Translations under genes and position numbers: made by a program
Assembly (NCBI RefSeq): GCF_948329825.1
Contig: NZ_CAOJCM010000001.1
Coordinates: 930,001 to 994,000 of the forward strand
Length of the DNA: 64,000 bases
Source of the DNA: Paenibacillus sp. JJ-100
GTDB taxonomy: Bacteria; Bacillota; Bacilli; Paenibacillales; Paenibacillaceae
Reading direction: 5' to 3'
In this document: piece by piece, positions 17,395 to 25,866 of the stretch
How the letters are laid out: the number at the start of each line of letters is the position of its first letter
How positions within the stretch are numbered: position 1 is the stretch's first letter
Notes under the pieces: generated by a model
Seen by the model: only the letters and a program-made list of their open reading frames with translations
What the model was told of the DNA's origin: nothing
Databases searched by the model: none

Positions 17395-18630
17395 ATGAAA
17401 AGTAAACCAGCTTCATTACACACCACTGCGACGCCGCGAGTGAGAATGGCGCTAATTCTTGGCACACTCTCCGCCTTCGGACCACTGTCTCTGGATATGT
17501 ATCTGCCAGCTCTGCCAATGCTGGCGGATGAATTTGGTTCATCCACATCGTATGCTCAGCTTAGTCTGACGGCGTGTATGATCGGACTTGCTCTTGGACA
17601 GTTGCTTGCTGGGCCATTAAGTGATGTTCGAGGTCGACGAATACCGTTGATCGCGGGACTTGTGCTCTACACGATTGCCTCTGTCCTCTGTCTCGTCAGT
17701 CCAACGATGGGCTCATTTGTGATATTGCGCTTCATTCAAGGTTTGGCTGGAGCCGCCGGGATTGTGATCTCACGTGCGATTGTCAGAGACGTGTACGAAG
17801 GACCAGAATTAACCCGTTTTTTCTCCCTGCTTATGCTCATTAACGGGGTAGCTCCCATTGCAGCACCCATTATTGGTGGACAAATACTGACGTATACTTC
17901 GTGGCGGGGCGTATTCATCTTGCTAAGTCTTATCGGTGTACTAGCGCTTCTAGCGGTCATACTTGGTCTGGGTGAGACACTTCCTATGCAAAAAAGATCA
18001 AGCGGTGGGTTGAAGCAGACGCTGATGACATTCGGCAGGATAGCCAGAGATCGACGTTTTATGGGGTATGCTCTCTCACAGGGCTTCGCAGCGGCAGGAA
18101 TGTTCGCCTACATATCAGGATCACCCTTCGTGCTTCAGAAAATATATGGGGTGTCCCCGCAAGTATTCAGTATCTGTTTTGCCGTTAATGGACTAGGCAT
18201 TATTCTCGCTAGTCAGATTGCAGGACGACTTGCTGGAAAAGTGTCAGAGACTCGGCTGTTAATCGCTGGATTAATTATAGCAGCTGTAGGAGGCACATCG
18301 TTGCTAATCTCCATCCTCGCAGGAGGCGGATTGATGTCAGTGCTCATTCCATTATTTCTGGTCGTTTCCAGTGTGGGTCTAATTAATACAGCTTCATTTG
18401 CGCTTGCTATGGCGAATCAGGCCCAATCGGCCGGAAGTGCATCTGCATTGATTGGCGTGATGACCTTTTTGTTCGGCGGGCTTGTTGCTCCCCTTGTTGG
18501 TCTTGGAGGAGAACATACCGCTGTGCCGATGGGGATTGTAATTGCATGTGCTGATCTAGGGGCTTTGCTTCTGTATTTCTGCATGATTGGCAGGATTAGA
18601 TCAACAGAAAACCATAATATAACTGCGTGA
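17395..18630 (+). CDS. Bcr/CflA-family drug-resistance MFS transporter
   Basis: A 411-aa 12-helix MFS carrier of the DHA1 Bcr/CflA group, recognised from ILGTLSAFGPLSLDMYLPAL at the first helix, motif A GPLSDVRGRRIPL, and AGAAGIVISRAIVRDVYEG in helix 4-5. Members export bicyclomycin, chloramphenicol or related compounds by proton antiport; the substrate here is unknown. ATG 17395 is preferred, with GAGGA nine bases upstream. It may be co-transcribed with relP, and a hairpin follows the stop. Confidence 0.88.
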   Translation: MKSKPASLHTTATPRVRMALILGTLSAFGPLSLDMYLPALPMLADEFGSSTSYAQLSLTACMIGLALGQLLAGPLSDVRGRRIPLIAGLVLYTIASVLCLVSPTMGSFVILRFIQGLAGAAGIVISRAIVRDVYEGPELTRFFSLLMLINGVAPIAAPIIGGQILTYTSWRGVFILLSLIGVLALLAVILGLGETLPMQKRSSGGLKQTLMTFGRIARDRRFMGYALSQGFAAAGMFAYISGSPFVLQKIYGVSPQVFSICFAVNGLGIILASQIAGRLAGKVSETRLLIAGLIIAAVGGTSLLISILAGGGLMSVLIPLFLVVSSVGLINTASFALAMANQAQSAGSASALIGVMTFLFGGLVAPLVGLGGEHTAVPMGIVIACADLGALLLYFCMIGRIRSTENHNITA

Positions 18631-18653
18631 TAGTCTTGGCATAAGCGCAGATG

Positions 18654-18690
18654 GCCCGCACGGAAGCTTAGTTTCCAATGCGGGCTGTTT
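18654..18690. terminator. Probable terminator after the Bcr/CflA gene
   Basis: GCCCGCA (18654-18660) pairs with TGCGGGC (18679-18685), with an inner GGAA/TTCC pair. The T-run is short. Confidence 0.55.
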
Positions 18691-18736
18691 GAATTAGGAG
18701 CGGAAAAAATTTTGAAACGTAAAGCATTACGACCTA

Positions 18737-19084
18737 TTAACAAAGAGCGAATAAAATTTGTGTATTTAACAGAATTCCTGGTGTTTGGAACGGATAGAAG
18801 TAACCCACGACGAAGCCAAACAGATTAATGGCAGGCCACATCAGAAACACATCATTATACGTAAACACCAGAGACCAGCGGTTATAACAGAAGTTCGGGA
18901 GTATACGTTGCTCTTGATCACGAGGTGAGACTGCGCCAGTTTGCGCAAACTGAACTGCTTGTGTCAAGCTCTGCGGCTGCTGCTGGAGGAAAAGTGACAG
19001 TAGACCCGGACGGCTCTTGATGAGGTTATATAAAAATATCATTTCGGCTGGTGGTTGACCAACCGGACGAGGATAGGCACTGAG
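18737..19084 (-). pseudogene. C-terminal half of an interrupted Gly/Pro-rich protein gene
   Basis: This open stretch continues in the same frame directly after the TAG stop (19085-19087) of the neighbouring ORF. The sequence runs LSAYPRPVGQPPAEMIFLYN, then SLFLQQQPQSLTQAVQ, and ends with an aromatic domain (NRWSLVFTYNDVFLMWPAIN ... FALC). The only internal ATG (19042) has no ribosome binding site and would cut the PRPVGQPPAE segment, so independent translation looks unlikely. I interpret it as the tail of a protein of about 220 residues broken by an amber stop. It could instead be reached by readthrough. The end resembles conserved C-terminal domains of small Bacillales surface or coat-like proteins, but that is impression only. 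Confidence 0.55.
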
Positions 19085-19405
19085 CTAGGAAGGGAGATTC
19101 CCCTGAGCTAGCTGTGCTGGTACGCCTGGAGCTGGGATTGCACCAGTGCCAGCACCTGGGACACCGCCAGGGAAAAAAGGGCCTGAAGGTGTTCCGCCAC
19201 CGGGAATGAACGGAGGAAACAGGCCTGGACCTCCGGGGATGTTTGGCACAGTCTGCCCCCCTGTAAAACTGCCTCCACCAGGGAAAAATGGAGGGAACTG
19301 AATTGAGCGGTTTTCTCCATAACTAGTGTAACCCTCATCACTATAAGCAGCATAAGGGTAATTTCCATAGCCCACATATGAGGGGAATACATAATTCATA
19401 TTCAT
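19085..19405 (-). CDS. Gly/Pro-rich protein, N-terminal part before an in-frame TAG
   Basis: A 106-aa product: a tyrosine-rich start (MNMNYVFPSYVGYGNYPYAA) followed by proline/glycine segments such as PGGPGLFPPFIPGGG. ATG 19405 is chosen because GGAAGG lies six bases upstream; the frame extends to TTG 19423. There is no signal peptide. The composition suits a spore-coat or other structural surface protein; I cannot assign a family. The reading frame continues past TAG for another 115 codons, so this is probably the front of a larger, interrupted gene. Minus-strand AC-N15-CATATGCTG upstream is only a near match to a sigma-K promoter. Confidence 0.6.
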   Translation of the reverse strand: MNMNYVFPSYVGYGNYPYAAYSDEGYTSYGENRSIQFPPFFPGGGSFTGGQTVPNIPGGPGLFPPFIPGGGTPSGPFFPGGVPGAGTGAIPAPGVPAQLAQGNLPS

Positions 19406-19551
19406 AGACATCCTTCCTGTCAATCGTATTCTGTGACAGCATATGACGGCTCTTGCCTACGTGTGATTGTGTATAGAATGGGTGATATAATAACGATGAA
19501 CGACCAAACGGAACAGACTTGCTGCCAAGAGGCAAGAGAGGGGACTTACCT

Positions 19552-20172
19552 ATGTATTCACTTAATCCGGAAGAACTTACGGCTAAAGATAACTATAAAT
19601 TGATGAGTGGTTCGATTGTACCTCGTCCAATTGCCTTTGTGACTACAAACTCAGATCATGATGGTGTTATCAACGCAGCACCATTCAGTTTTTTCAATGT
19701 AGTGAGCTCTGATCCGCCATTGTTATCCATCTCGGTTGGACGTAAAAATGGTGTCATGAAGGATACTGCGCGTAACGTACTCAATCATAATGAACTGGTC
19801 GTGCACATTTGTGATGAGAATATTATTGAAGAGGTGAATGAAACTGCGGCTATGTTGGAACCTCATGAAAGTGAGCTGAAGCGGACCCGTCTGACAACAA
19901 CACCTAGTTCCATCGTCGCTGTACCCGGAATTCAGGAAGCTCTTATTCGGATGGAGTGCAAGTTGTATCAGCATATTCCAATCTCGAATGATGAAGGCAT
20001 GCCTGTAAGTGACCTGTTGCTGGTACGTATTGTGCAATATCACTTTAGCGAGCAAGTCTATCTTGCTGAAAAAGGGTATCTTTTGATGGATCAGTTAAAA
20101 CCAGTCAGTCGCTTGGCTGGTAATGATTATGCCAAACTGGGTGAGCGATTCACCGTGATTCGCCCGGAATAA
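19552..20172 (+). CDS. Flavin reductase-like / FMN-binding split-barrel protein
   Basis: A 206-aa protein of the flavin-reductase-like family. The FMN-binding start NYKLMSGSIVPRPIAFVTT and NAAPFSFFNVVSSDPPLLSI are characteristic. These proteins bind FMN and reduce flavins or act on unknown substrates; cytosolic. ATG 19552 follows AGAGGGGA by seven bases. It is a single gene with a terminator behind it, divergent from the Gly/Pro-rich gene. Confidence 0.88.
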   Translation: MYSLNPEELTAKDNYKLMSGSIVPRPIAFVTTNSDHDGVINAAPFSFFNVVSSDPPLLSISVGRKNGVMKDTARNVLNHNELVVHICDENIIEEVNETAAMLEPHESELKRTRLTTTPSSIVAVPGIQEALIRMECKLYQHIPISNDEGMPVSDLLLVRIVQYHFSEQVYLAEKGYLLMDQLKPVSRLAGNDYAKLGERFTVIRPE

Positions 20173-20193
20173 TAAGATGTGATATTAGCCTAT

Positions 20194-20246
20194 AAGGACG
20201 AACAGCCCATGCAACAAGCGAGTGCATGAGGGTGTTCGTCTTTATT
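20194..20246 (+). terminator. Terminator after flavin reductase-like gene
   Basis: AAGGACGAACA and TGTTCGTCTT form the base, with an inner ATGCA/TGCAT pair, then TTTATT. Confidence 0.78.
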
Positions 20247-20358
20247 GCGTTATAAACATAATCAAGTTACTTCACGAATAGACTTGTACTATATGAAGTA
20301 CGTGTCGTGATGTTGTATTCAAAGAAGGAATTCAATTTATGTGCAGAGGAGCTTAGGT

Positions 20359-22515
20359 ATGGGGTATCGGAGCCTGGCTGCCTTCATCAGCCGATATCCT
20401 CGATTTATTATACTCTGCTGGGTATTTATCATCGGGATGTCAGCCGCCTGGGCATGGAAGCTGCCGGACATTGTTCAGGATCATGGATTGAAGTTCGTAC
20501 AGGGACAAGCTCAAGCAGTAGAACGGATATTGGAGGAAGACTTTAACTCCCCTCCTGATCCGGTCGTGTTACTTTTTAATAAACATCCGGATACTTCTGG
20601 AGTCAAGTTCAACCAGTGGATTCAGGAAACACTCACGGCAATTCATACGTTGCCAGCCATATCCGCGGTCATTTCTCCTCTCGATGCGAACACACAAGGA
20701 AGAATGTTGCATGAAGATCAGGCTTATGCACTAGTTCATATGGACATTGCATCCCATCAGATGAGACTTCCATTAGAGCAACTGCGCAAACTTCTTGAAG
20801 AGGAGGACAAGCAAGCTCACCCTCCCGGAACCGTGCAGTTGACTGGAAAAACTGTTGTGCAACAGGATGTTAATCAATTAAGCTTTCGAGATTTAGAACG
20901 GGCAGAGATGGTAGGGTTGCCTATTGCGCTACTTGTTCTTTGTTTTGCGTTCAGAGGAGTATTAGCGGCAATAGTTGCTGTCACGATGGGGATCAGTGCA
21001 GTGATTACAGCGATGGGCATAACTTCGTTTCTAGGTCATTATCTGGAACTGTCCAACTTTATTATTAACGTGATTCCGATGGTGGGTATGGCGCTAAGCA
21101 TTGATTTTGCACTTATTATATTAAGCAGATATAGGGAAGAGTTTCAGCAGAGTTACGTCCATAAAGCCATGCTGATGAATGAACAAACCAAAATCCAGCA
21201 ACGGGAGCGATTACAAAAGACATTACGCACTGCGGGTCGTGCTGTGTTGTTCTCGGCTGCATGTGTAGTCCTCGGTCTGCTGGGGTTACTCTGGATTAGA
21301 CTACCGATGTTTCTCAGTGTGTCGCTAGGAGCCATGATTGTACTGATCCTGTCGTTACTTTTAAACATAACGTTATTACCTGCCATACTTTTGCTGAGTG
21401 AAAAACGAATATTCGGTCGGATGATCTTTCCATCCAGCATTTCAGAGTTTGAATCTAAGCATAAAGATCAAGAACGCAGTTTCTGGCACCGCTGGTCGGC
21501 AATGGTGATGAAACGCCCTATATGGATGGGAATCACAGCTACAATTCTTCTATTATGGTGTGTATATCCCGTTACACGGATGGAATTGTCTGTTCCCGAT
21601 GCTTCTTCGCTACCTGAAAGAATGGAATCCCGTCAAGCATCCGAGCAGATCCAGCGTAATTTTGGTCAGGAGCGCATTTCAATGATGGATATTATCATCG
21701 GGGAACAAGGAACGCCATTAACAGCCAAACAATGGGAGAAGGCTAATCAGAAAATATACATGCTTCAACAGGACCCGAAAGTGGTAAGTGCCGGCTACCC
21801 GATTAGCTTTTCCGATTCGTTTATCCGACTGATGGTGGGTGTGCAGGGGGAACCAGGTTCAGAGGAGATAACAGACTGGTTGTGGCAGACTAGAGCTGAT
21901 GATTTAACAACCGGGCAAGATGGCATTCCAGTGATTTATGGCGGTGAAGCCGTTTATGAGGATGAGATCATGCACGAAATTGTACAGCAGTTACCCAAGG
22001 TACTTGTATTTGTCATTGTAAGCAATTATTTGGTGCTGCTTCTGGCATTTCGCTCCCTATTGATCCCACTAAAGGCTATTCTGATGAACCTGCTCAGTTT
22101 AGCTGCTTCGTTTGGCATACTGGTATGGGTATTTAACGAAGGACATCTGGGAATGGAGTCGTCAGCCGTCGCGATTATGATCCCTGTGTTCATTGCTGGG
22201 TTAGTATTTGGCATATCAATGGATTACGGTGTTTTTATGTTAAGCCGCATCCAGGAAGTATATCGACGAACAGGGGACAGTGATCAGGCCGTTCAACACG
22301 GTTTGGCTTCAACAGGTCGTTTAATTACGTCTGCTGCTGGTATTTTACTGGCAGTTACGATTCCTTTTGCTTTTGCTGAAGTGGAAGGCGTAAGACAGTT
22401 GGGAATCGGTATAACCTCAGCCGTATTTATTGATGTTACAGTAATCCGCCTTGTGCTTGTCCCGTCTCTAATGAAATTGATGGGGAGGTGGAACTGGTGG
22501 CTGCCAGGTCAATAA
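20359..22515 (+). CDS. MMPL-family (RND superfamily) transporter
   Basis: A 718-aa membrane protein with the duplicated layout of MMPL transporters: an N-terminal helix (FIILCWVFIIGMSAAWAW), a large outside domain (about 45-180), a five- to six-helix block, then the same again after about residue 395. SIDFALIILSRYREE and SMDYGVFMLSRIQEVYRRTG are the matching helix ends of the two halves. It resembles B. subtilis YdfJ in length. Such proteins export lipids or drugs; the substrate is not known. ATG 20359 is preferred because AGAGGAG lies eight bases upstream; GTG 20341 is weaker. Monocistronic. Confidence 0.9.
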   Translation: MGYRSLAAFISRYPRFIILCWVFIIGMSAAWAWKLPDIVQDHGLKFVQGQAQAVERILEEDFNSPPDPVVLLFNKHPDTSGVKFNQWIQETLTAIHTLPAISAVISPLDANTQGRMLHEDQAYALVHMDIASHQMRLPLEQLRKLLEEEDKQAHPPGTVQLTGKTVVQQDVNQLSFRDLERAEMVGLPIALLVLCFAFRGVLAAIVAVTMGISAVITAMGITSFLGHYLELSNFIINVIPMVGMALSIDFALIILSRYREEFQQSYVHKAMLMNEQTKIQQRERLQKTLRTAGRAVLFSAACVVLGLLGLLWIRLPMFLSVSLGAMIVLILSLLLNITLLPAILLLSEKRIFGRMIFPSSISEFESKHKDQERSFWHRWSAMVMKRPIWMGITATILLLWCVYPVTRMELSVPDASSLPERMESRQASEQIQRNFGQERISMMDIIIGEQGTPLTAKQWEKANQKIYMLQQDPKVVSAGYPISFSDSFIRLMVGVQGEPGSEEITDWLWQTRADDLTTGQDGIPVIYGGEAVYEDEIMHEIVQQLPKVLVFVIVSNYLVLLLAFRSLLIPLKAILMNLLSLAASFGILVWVFNEGHLGMESSAVAIMIPVFIAGLVFGISMDYGVFMLSRIQEVYRRTGDSDQAVQHGLASTGRLITSAAGILLAVTIPFAFAEVEGVRQLGIGITSAVFIDVTVIRLVLVPSLMKLMGRWNWWLPGQ

Positions 22516-22595
22516 CAATAAAAAGCATAGAAGAAACTTGAAGAAGATGGCTTCTATCTACACCAACAGATATGAAAATTTCAAAACCAAAAAAT

Positions 22596-22643
22596 AAAGG
22601 ATATTCCGAAGCCCTTAATGAGGGGATGGAATATCTTTTTTTT
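22596..22643 (+). terminator. Terminator after MMPL gene
   Basis: AAAGGATATTCC pairs with GGAATATCTTT, followed by eight Ts in all. The stretch from here to 22873 is AT-rich and holds only the ABC-gene promoter region. Confidence 0.88.
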
Positions 22644-22786
22644 AAAATCAACCATCACCTTTTAAAGAAAACCTTATATTCAATTGAAGTGTAATCTCAA
22701 TAACATCGTTCAGAAGAGAAAAATCTGTAAAATTCAGGATGGAAGTGACTTATATTACATAACTATAATAATAAATATTCTATTAT

Positions 22787-22815
22787 TTGGTTTATTTAAT
22801 GTTTTTCAATAATAT
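22787..22815 (+). promoter_or_regulatory. Putative promoter of the ABC exporter genes
   Basis: TTGGTT (22787-22792) and TAATAT (22810-22815) are 17 bases apart, about 60 bases before the start. The surrounding AT-richness lowers confidence. Confidence 0.35.
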
Positions 22816-22873
22816 AACTAGTTTTATATGAAAAATGAAGAGCCTTGGTAGTCATCCTTAGAGGAGGGAATTT

Positions 22874-23794
22874 ATGGGGTCTCATATTATTGAAACACGC
22901 GGATTAAATCTGAACCTGCAGGGAAACCATGTACTCAAAAATATTGACATCACTACGCACTCCGGGCAAATCTGCGCTTTGATCGGGGAGAACGGAGCGG
23001 GCAAAACGTCAACGATTCGCTGCATTACAGGGCTTTACCCTCCAACGACAGGGGGATGTACCATTTTTGGCGAGCCGGCGTATAACATGGGCCAGAAGAA
23101 TAGGAACCGATTTGGTATCGTGTTTGACGAGGGAGGGCTGTATAGTGAAATGTCGGCTTGGGAGAACGTCCTTTTTTTTGCAAGCCTGCGAGGAATGGAA
23201 AAAGATAAAGTTGCAGAACGCTACAACAGACTTGTGCAACATTTCGAATTAAAGACTTCTTTGAAGGTTGGGCGTTTTTCCAAAGGTATGAAACAAAAGC
23301 TTATGATTATACGTGAATTAGTGCACGAGCCTGAGCTGCTTATTCTGGACGAGCCCTTTAACGGCCTTGATCCAGACTCCAAAATTTTTTTAAGAGACAA
23401 ACTTAGTGAAATCTGTTCCGAGCAGGGCACTTCGATTCTCATCAGTTCTCATGATTTATTTGATTTAGAGAAGATCGCGGATCAGGTTATTATGATACAC
23501 CAAGGCCGAATTGTAGCAGATCAAGCACTTCAGGCCATCACTGGAATCACCGAACGTTACATCGTTACCTGTGACAACCCACAACTGGTGGTGAGTATTC
23601 TTCAGGATATTGAAGGAATTACGGTTGTGAATCATAATGAGCAGTCTGTGACATTTATGGTTGAATCGGAGGTTATTAAACAGCCGTTACAAGTTCTTCT
23701 GCAGCACGGCATAGAAATTCAGGAATTTTTCAAGGAAAAGAGCTCATTAGAGGACTTTTACAGAACTACCAAACAAGCGGCTGTACAAAACTGA
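22874..23794 (+). CDS. ABC transporter ATP-binding protein
   Basis: A 306-aa ATPase of the drug/peptide-export type. Walker A is GENGAGKTS (residues 38-46), the signature is FSKGMKQKLM, and Walker B LLILDEP has Asp159-Glu160. After the ATPase core, about 85 residues form a C-terminal extension common in BcrA/NatA-like exporters. Ribosome binding site GAGGAGGG precedes ATG 22874. The membrane partner begins 39 bases later, so the two make one exporter. Lantibiotic immunity or drug export are possible roles; no biosynthetic genes lie nearby. Confidence 0.9.
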   Translation: MGSHIIETRGLNLNLQGNHVLKNIDITTHSGQICALIGENGAGKTSTIRCITGLYPPTTGGCTIFGEPAYNMGQKNRNRFGIVFDEGGLYSEMSAWENVLFFASLRGMEKDKVAERYNRLVQHFELKTSLKVGRFSKGMKQKLMIIRELVHEPELLILDEPFNGLDPDSKIFLRDKLSEICSEQGTSILISSHDLFDLEKIADQVIMIHQGRIVADQALQAITGITERYIVTCDNPQLVVSILQDIEGITVVNHNEQSVTFMVESEVIKQPLQVLLQHGIEIQEFFKEKSSLEDFYRTTKQAAVQN

Positions 23795-23833
23795 CGTATA
23801 AAGTAATCTTTTTGGGGAAGGGAGAGGCTGTAC

Positions 23834-24586
23834 TTGCTGCCGTTATTAAGAAAAGATGTACAAACCCTCAATTGGAAAAGGTCTTTGACCATGCAAGTAT
23901 TGATGTTTGGAATTTTTTTTGTGTTTACGATCGGTCAACTGGGGGAGTTGGAAGCAAGTCTGGGTTTGACGATCGATGGTGTTGTTCCACTGTTGCACAA
24001 GTTGAATGAGACCCGGGAACATCGTGTCATGTTTACCAATTCATTGATTGGTGTTGGTCTCCTGTCTTCTGCATTGGTATTTGCATTGTATGTCGGTATT
24101 CCTCACGTTCTCCAGTTTTTCACGAAAGAAAAAGCTGAGAAGAACCTGAGTTTCCTGCTGGCGGTGGTTTCAAAACCCGGTAAAATCATGCTGGCAGTAT
24201 GGTTATTTGCTCTAATCCGTGTTGTAGCTATGGCTATCATTAATGGTGTTCTAATCTGGTTTATCTTTACTCTGCTTGGGTTTAGATCGGTGTGGACGAC
24301 GAGTCTTTTCTCTTCGGGTCTGACCATTATTTTGTGTATAGCTGCTTTTTTGTATATGGCCAATGCTATTGTTTGGGCAACAAATGGAAGTGAAGCCGTG
24401 CTGAAAATTTTCAGAATATTCATTCTGGTGGGTATTGTCGCAGCATTTCCAGCGGTTAACTATCTTCGGATGGATTTCAGTTTTCTGGATTTTCGTTATG
24501 TTGCATACAGTGGAATGATCTGTATCGTGGCAGCGTTCGTGTCACAGTTTCTGATGAGGTTATTTAAGGTTGAAAAAATTATCTAG
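23834..24586 (+). CDS. ABC transporter membrane subunit
   Basis: A 250-aa protein with about six hydrophobic helices (for example VLMFGIFFVFTIGQL, VRVVAMAIINGVLIWFIFTL-type stretches, and a final VAAFVSQFLMRLF), typical of ABC-2-like permeases. The start is TTG 23834 with GGGAGAGG just upstream. It follows the ATPase gene and ends at a strong terminator, completing a two-gene exporter. Substrate unknown. Confidence 0.8.
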   Translation: MLPLLRKDVQTLNWKRSLTMQVLMFGIFFVFTIGQLGELEASLGLTIDGVVPLLHKLNETREHRVMFTNSLIGVGLLSSALVFALYVGIPHVLQFFTKEKAEKNLSFLLAVVSKPGKIMLAVWLFALIRVVAMAIINGVLIWFIFTLLGFRSVWTTSLFSSGLTIILCIAAFLYMANAIVWATNGSEAVLKIFRIFILVGIVAAFPAVNYLRMDFSFLDFRYVAYSGMICIVAAFVSQFLMRLFKVEKII

Positions 24587-24615
24587 ATCATGTCTAATGT
24601 GATTTTTAGTTAGTT

Positions 24616-24659
24616 AAAATGAATTCTCATCTGATCAAGAATGGGAATTCATTTTTTTT
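24616..24659 (+). terminator. Terminator after the ABC exporter genes
   Basis: AAAATGAATTC pairs with GAATTCATTTT, with inner CAT/ATG, then a long T-run. A perfect TATAAT at 24697-24702 just downstream may serve the next gene, though its -35 is poor. Confidence 0.88.
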
Positions 24660-24771
24660 ATGTGTGCAAGAGATTCCTTATTTTTACTTTTGGTTTTATA
24701 ATAGACGAGAATCATATAAAAAAGGTCAATTATCTAATATAAACCAATACCGACAGGAGGGGCACAAGTTA

Positions 24772-25791
24772 ATGCAGGACATTGATCACTACCTGTATCA
24801 ACAGACCAGACTTCATGGGCGCTCGGTTTACCATCCGGATGTGGATTTTGCATCATGGCGTAAGCAATTACAAGACAGAGTTCAAGAGCGGCTTGGCGGT
24901 TTTCCTTCGGAAGTTGCTGATCTTAACCCTGTGTTGCTGGAACGTACATCTTGCGAAGGTTATACCCGTGAGCGGATTGAGATCACAACCTATTCAGGGC
25001 TGCGTATGCCTATTTATCTTTTAATACCTGATGATGTAAGCGTTATCTCAGACAGGAAGCCAGCTATTATCGCCTGTCACGGGCACGGCTATGGAAGTCG
25101 TGAGATTTGTGCTATGGAGCCGGATGGTTCACCGCGCACTGGGGAACCCGGGTTGCACAAGGACTTTGCAGTAAAGCTTGTACAGCGTGGATATGTTGTA
25201 GCTGCTCCTGAACTGCTCGGGTTTGGGGAGAGAAGGTTGGACGAGGATCTCGAGGCACCTCCAGGCACAAGTTCTTGTACGAAGATTGCTGCGCATCTCC
25301 TTATGGTAGGTCAGACCCTTGCTGGACATCGAGTCTATGAGACAAAACGTGTACTGGACTATGTACTGACTCGGTCTGAAGTGGATCCAGAGCGAATCGG
25401 AGGCATGGGCATTTCAGGCGGTGGACTGGTTATTGCTTTTACAGCGGCACTCGATGAACGCTGTAAAGCTACCGTTGTCAGTGGTTACGCAAGCACGTTC
25501 CATGGTAGCATTCTGGATCGCAACCATTGTCTCGATAATTATATCCCGGGGATTTTGCAGGAAGCAGAGTTGCCGGATATAATCGGTCTGATTGCTCCGC
25601 GCGCTCTCTTTTTGGAGATTGGAAGCAAAGATCTTGTTTTTCCGCTTCATTCTGCACGTGAGGCTCATGAACGGTTGAAAGCGATTTATATACATGCAGG
25701 TGCAGAAGGAGCGCTGGGTGCAGATTATTTTGACGGCGGGCATGAGATTAGCGGGGCAAAAGCATACGACTGGCTTGACCATGTCTTGTAG
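24772..25791 (+). CDS. Alpha/beta-hydrolase, acetyl-xylan-esterase/dienelactone-hydrolase-like
   Basis: A 339-aa cytosolic hydrolase. The order is a helical N-terminus (about 1-65), then the alpha/beta core with IIACHGHGYGSRE as oxyanion loop, nucleophile Ser215 in GMGISGGGLV, a candidate Asp in IGSKDLVFPL and His in FDGGHEISG near the C-terminus. The frame is open from 24619, but that start lies in the preceding terminator; ATG 24772 has AGGAGGGG nine bases upstream. A carbohydrate esterase gene follows, so removal of acetyl groups from plant polysaccharide fragments is a reasonable but unproven role. Confidence 0.82.
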   Translation: MQDIDHYLYQQTRLHGRSVYHPDVDFASWRKQLQDRVQERLGGFPSEVADLNPVLLERTSCEGYTRERIEITTYSGLRMPIYLLIPDDVSVISDRKPAIIACHGHGYGSREICAMEPDGSPRTGEPGLHKDFAVKLVQRGYVVAAPELLGFGERRLDEDLEAPPGTSSCTKIAAHLLMVGQTLAGHRVYETKRVLDYVLTRSEVDPERIGGMGISGGGLVIAFTAALDERCKATVVSGYASTFHGSILDRNHCLDNYIPGILQEAELPDIIGLIAPRALFLEIGSKDLVFPLHSAREAHERLKAIYIHAGAEGALGADYFDGGHEISGAKAYDWLDHVL

Positions 25792-25866
25792 TTATTCAGC
25801 AGGAACAGGGTACGGAAGAGTAGAAAATGGTTCATGCATCATCATCTAATCCGAAAGGGGAGTTTT

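Noticed and set aside
22874-24586. Lantibiotic immunity system
   Set aside because: No precursor, modification or sensor genes lie nearby; only a generic exporter can be supported.
24619-24771. N-terminal extension of the hydrolase at 24772
   Set aside because: It starts inside the preceding terminator, has no ribosome binding site, and encodes a non-conserved hydrophobic stretch.
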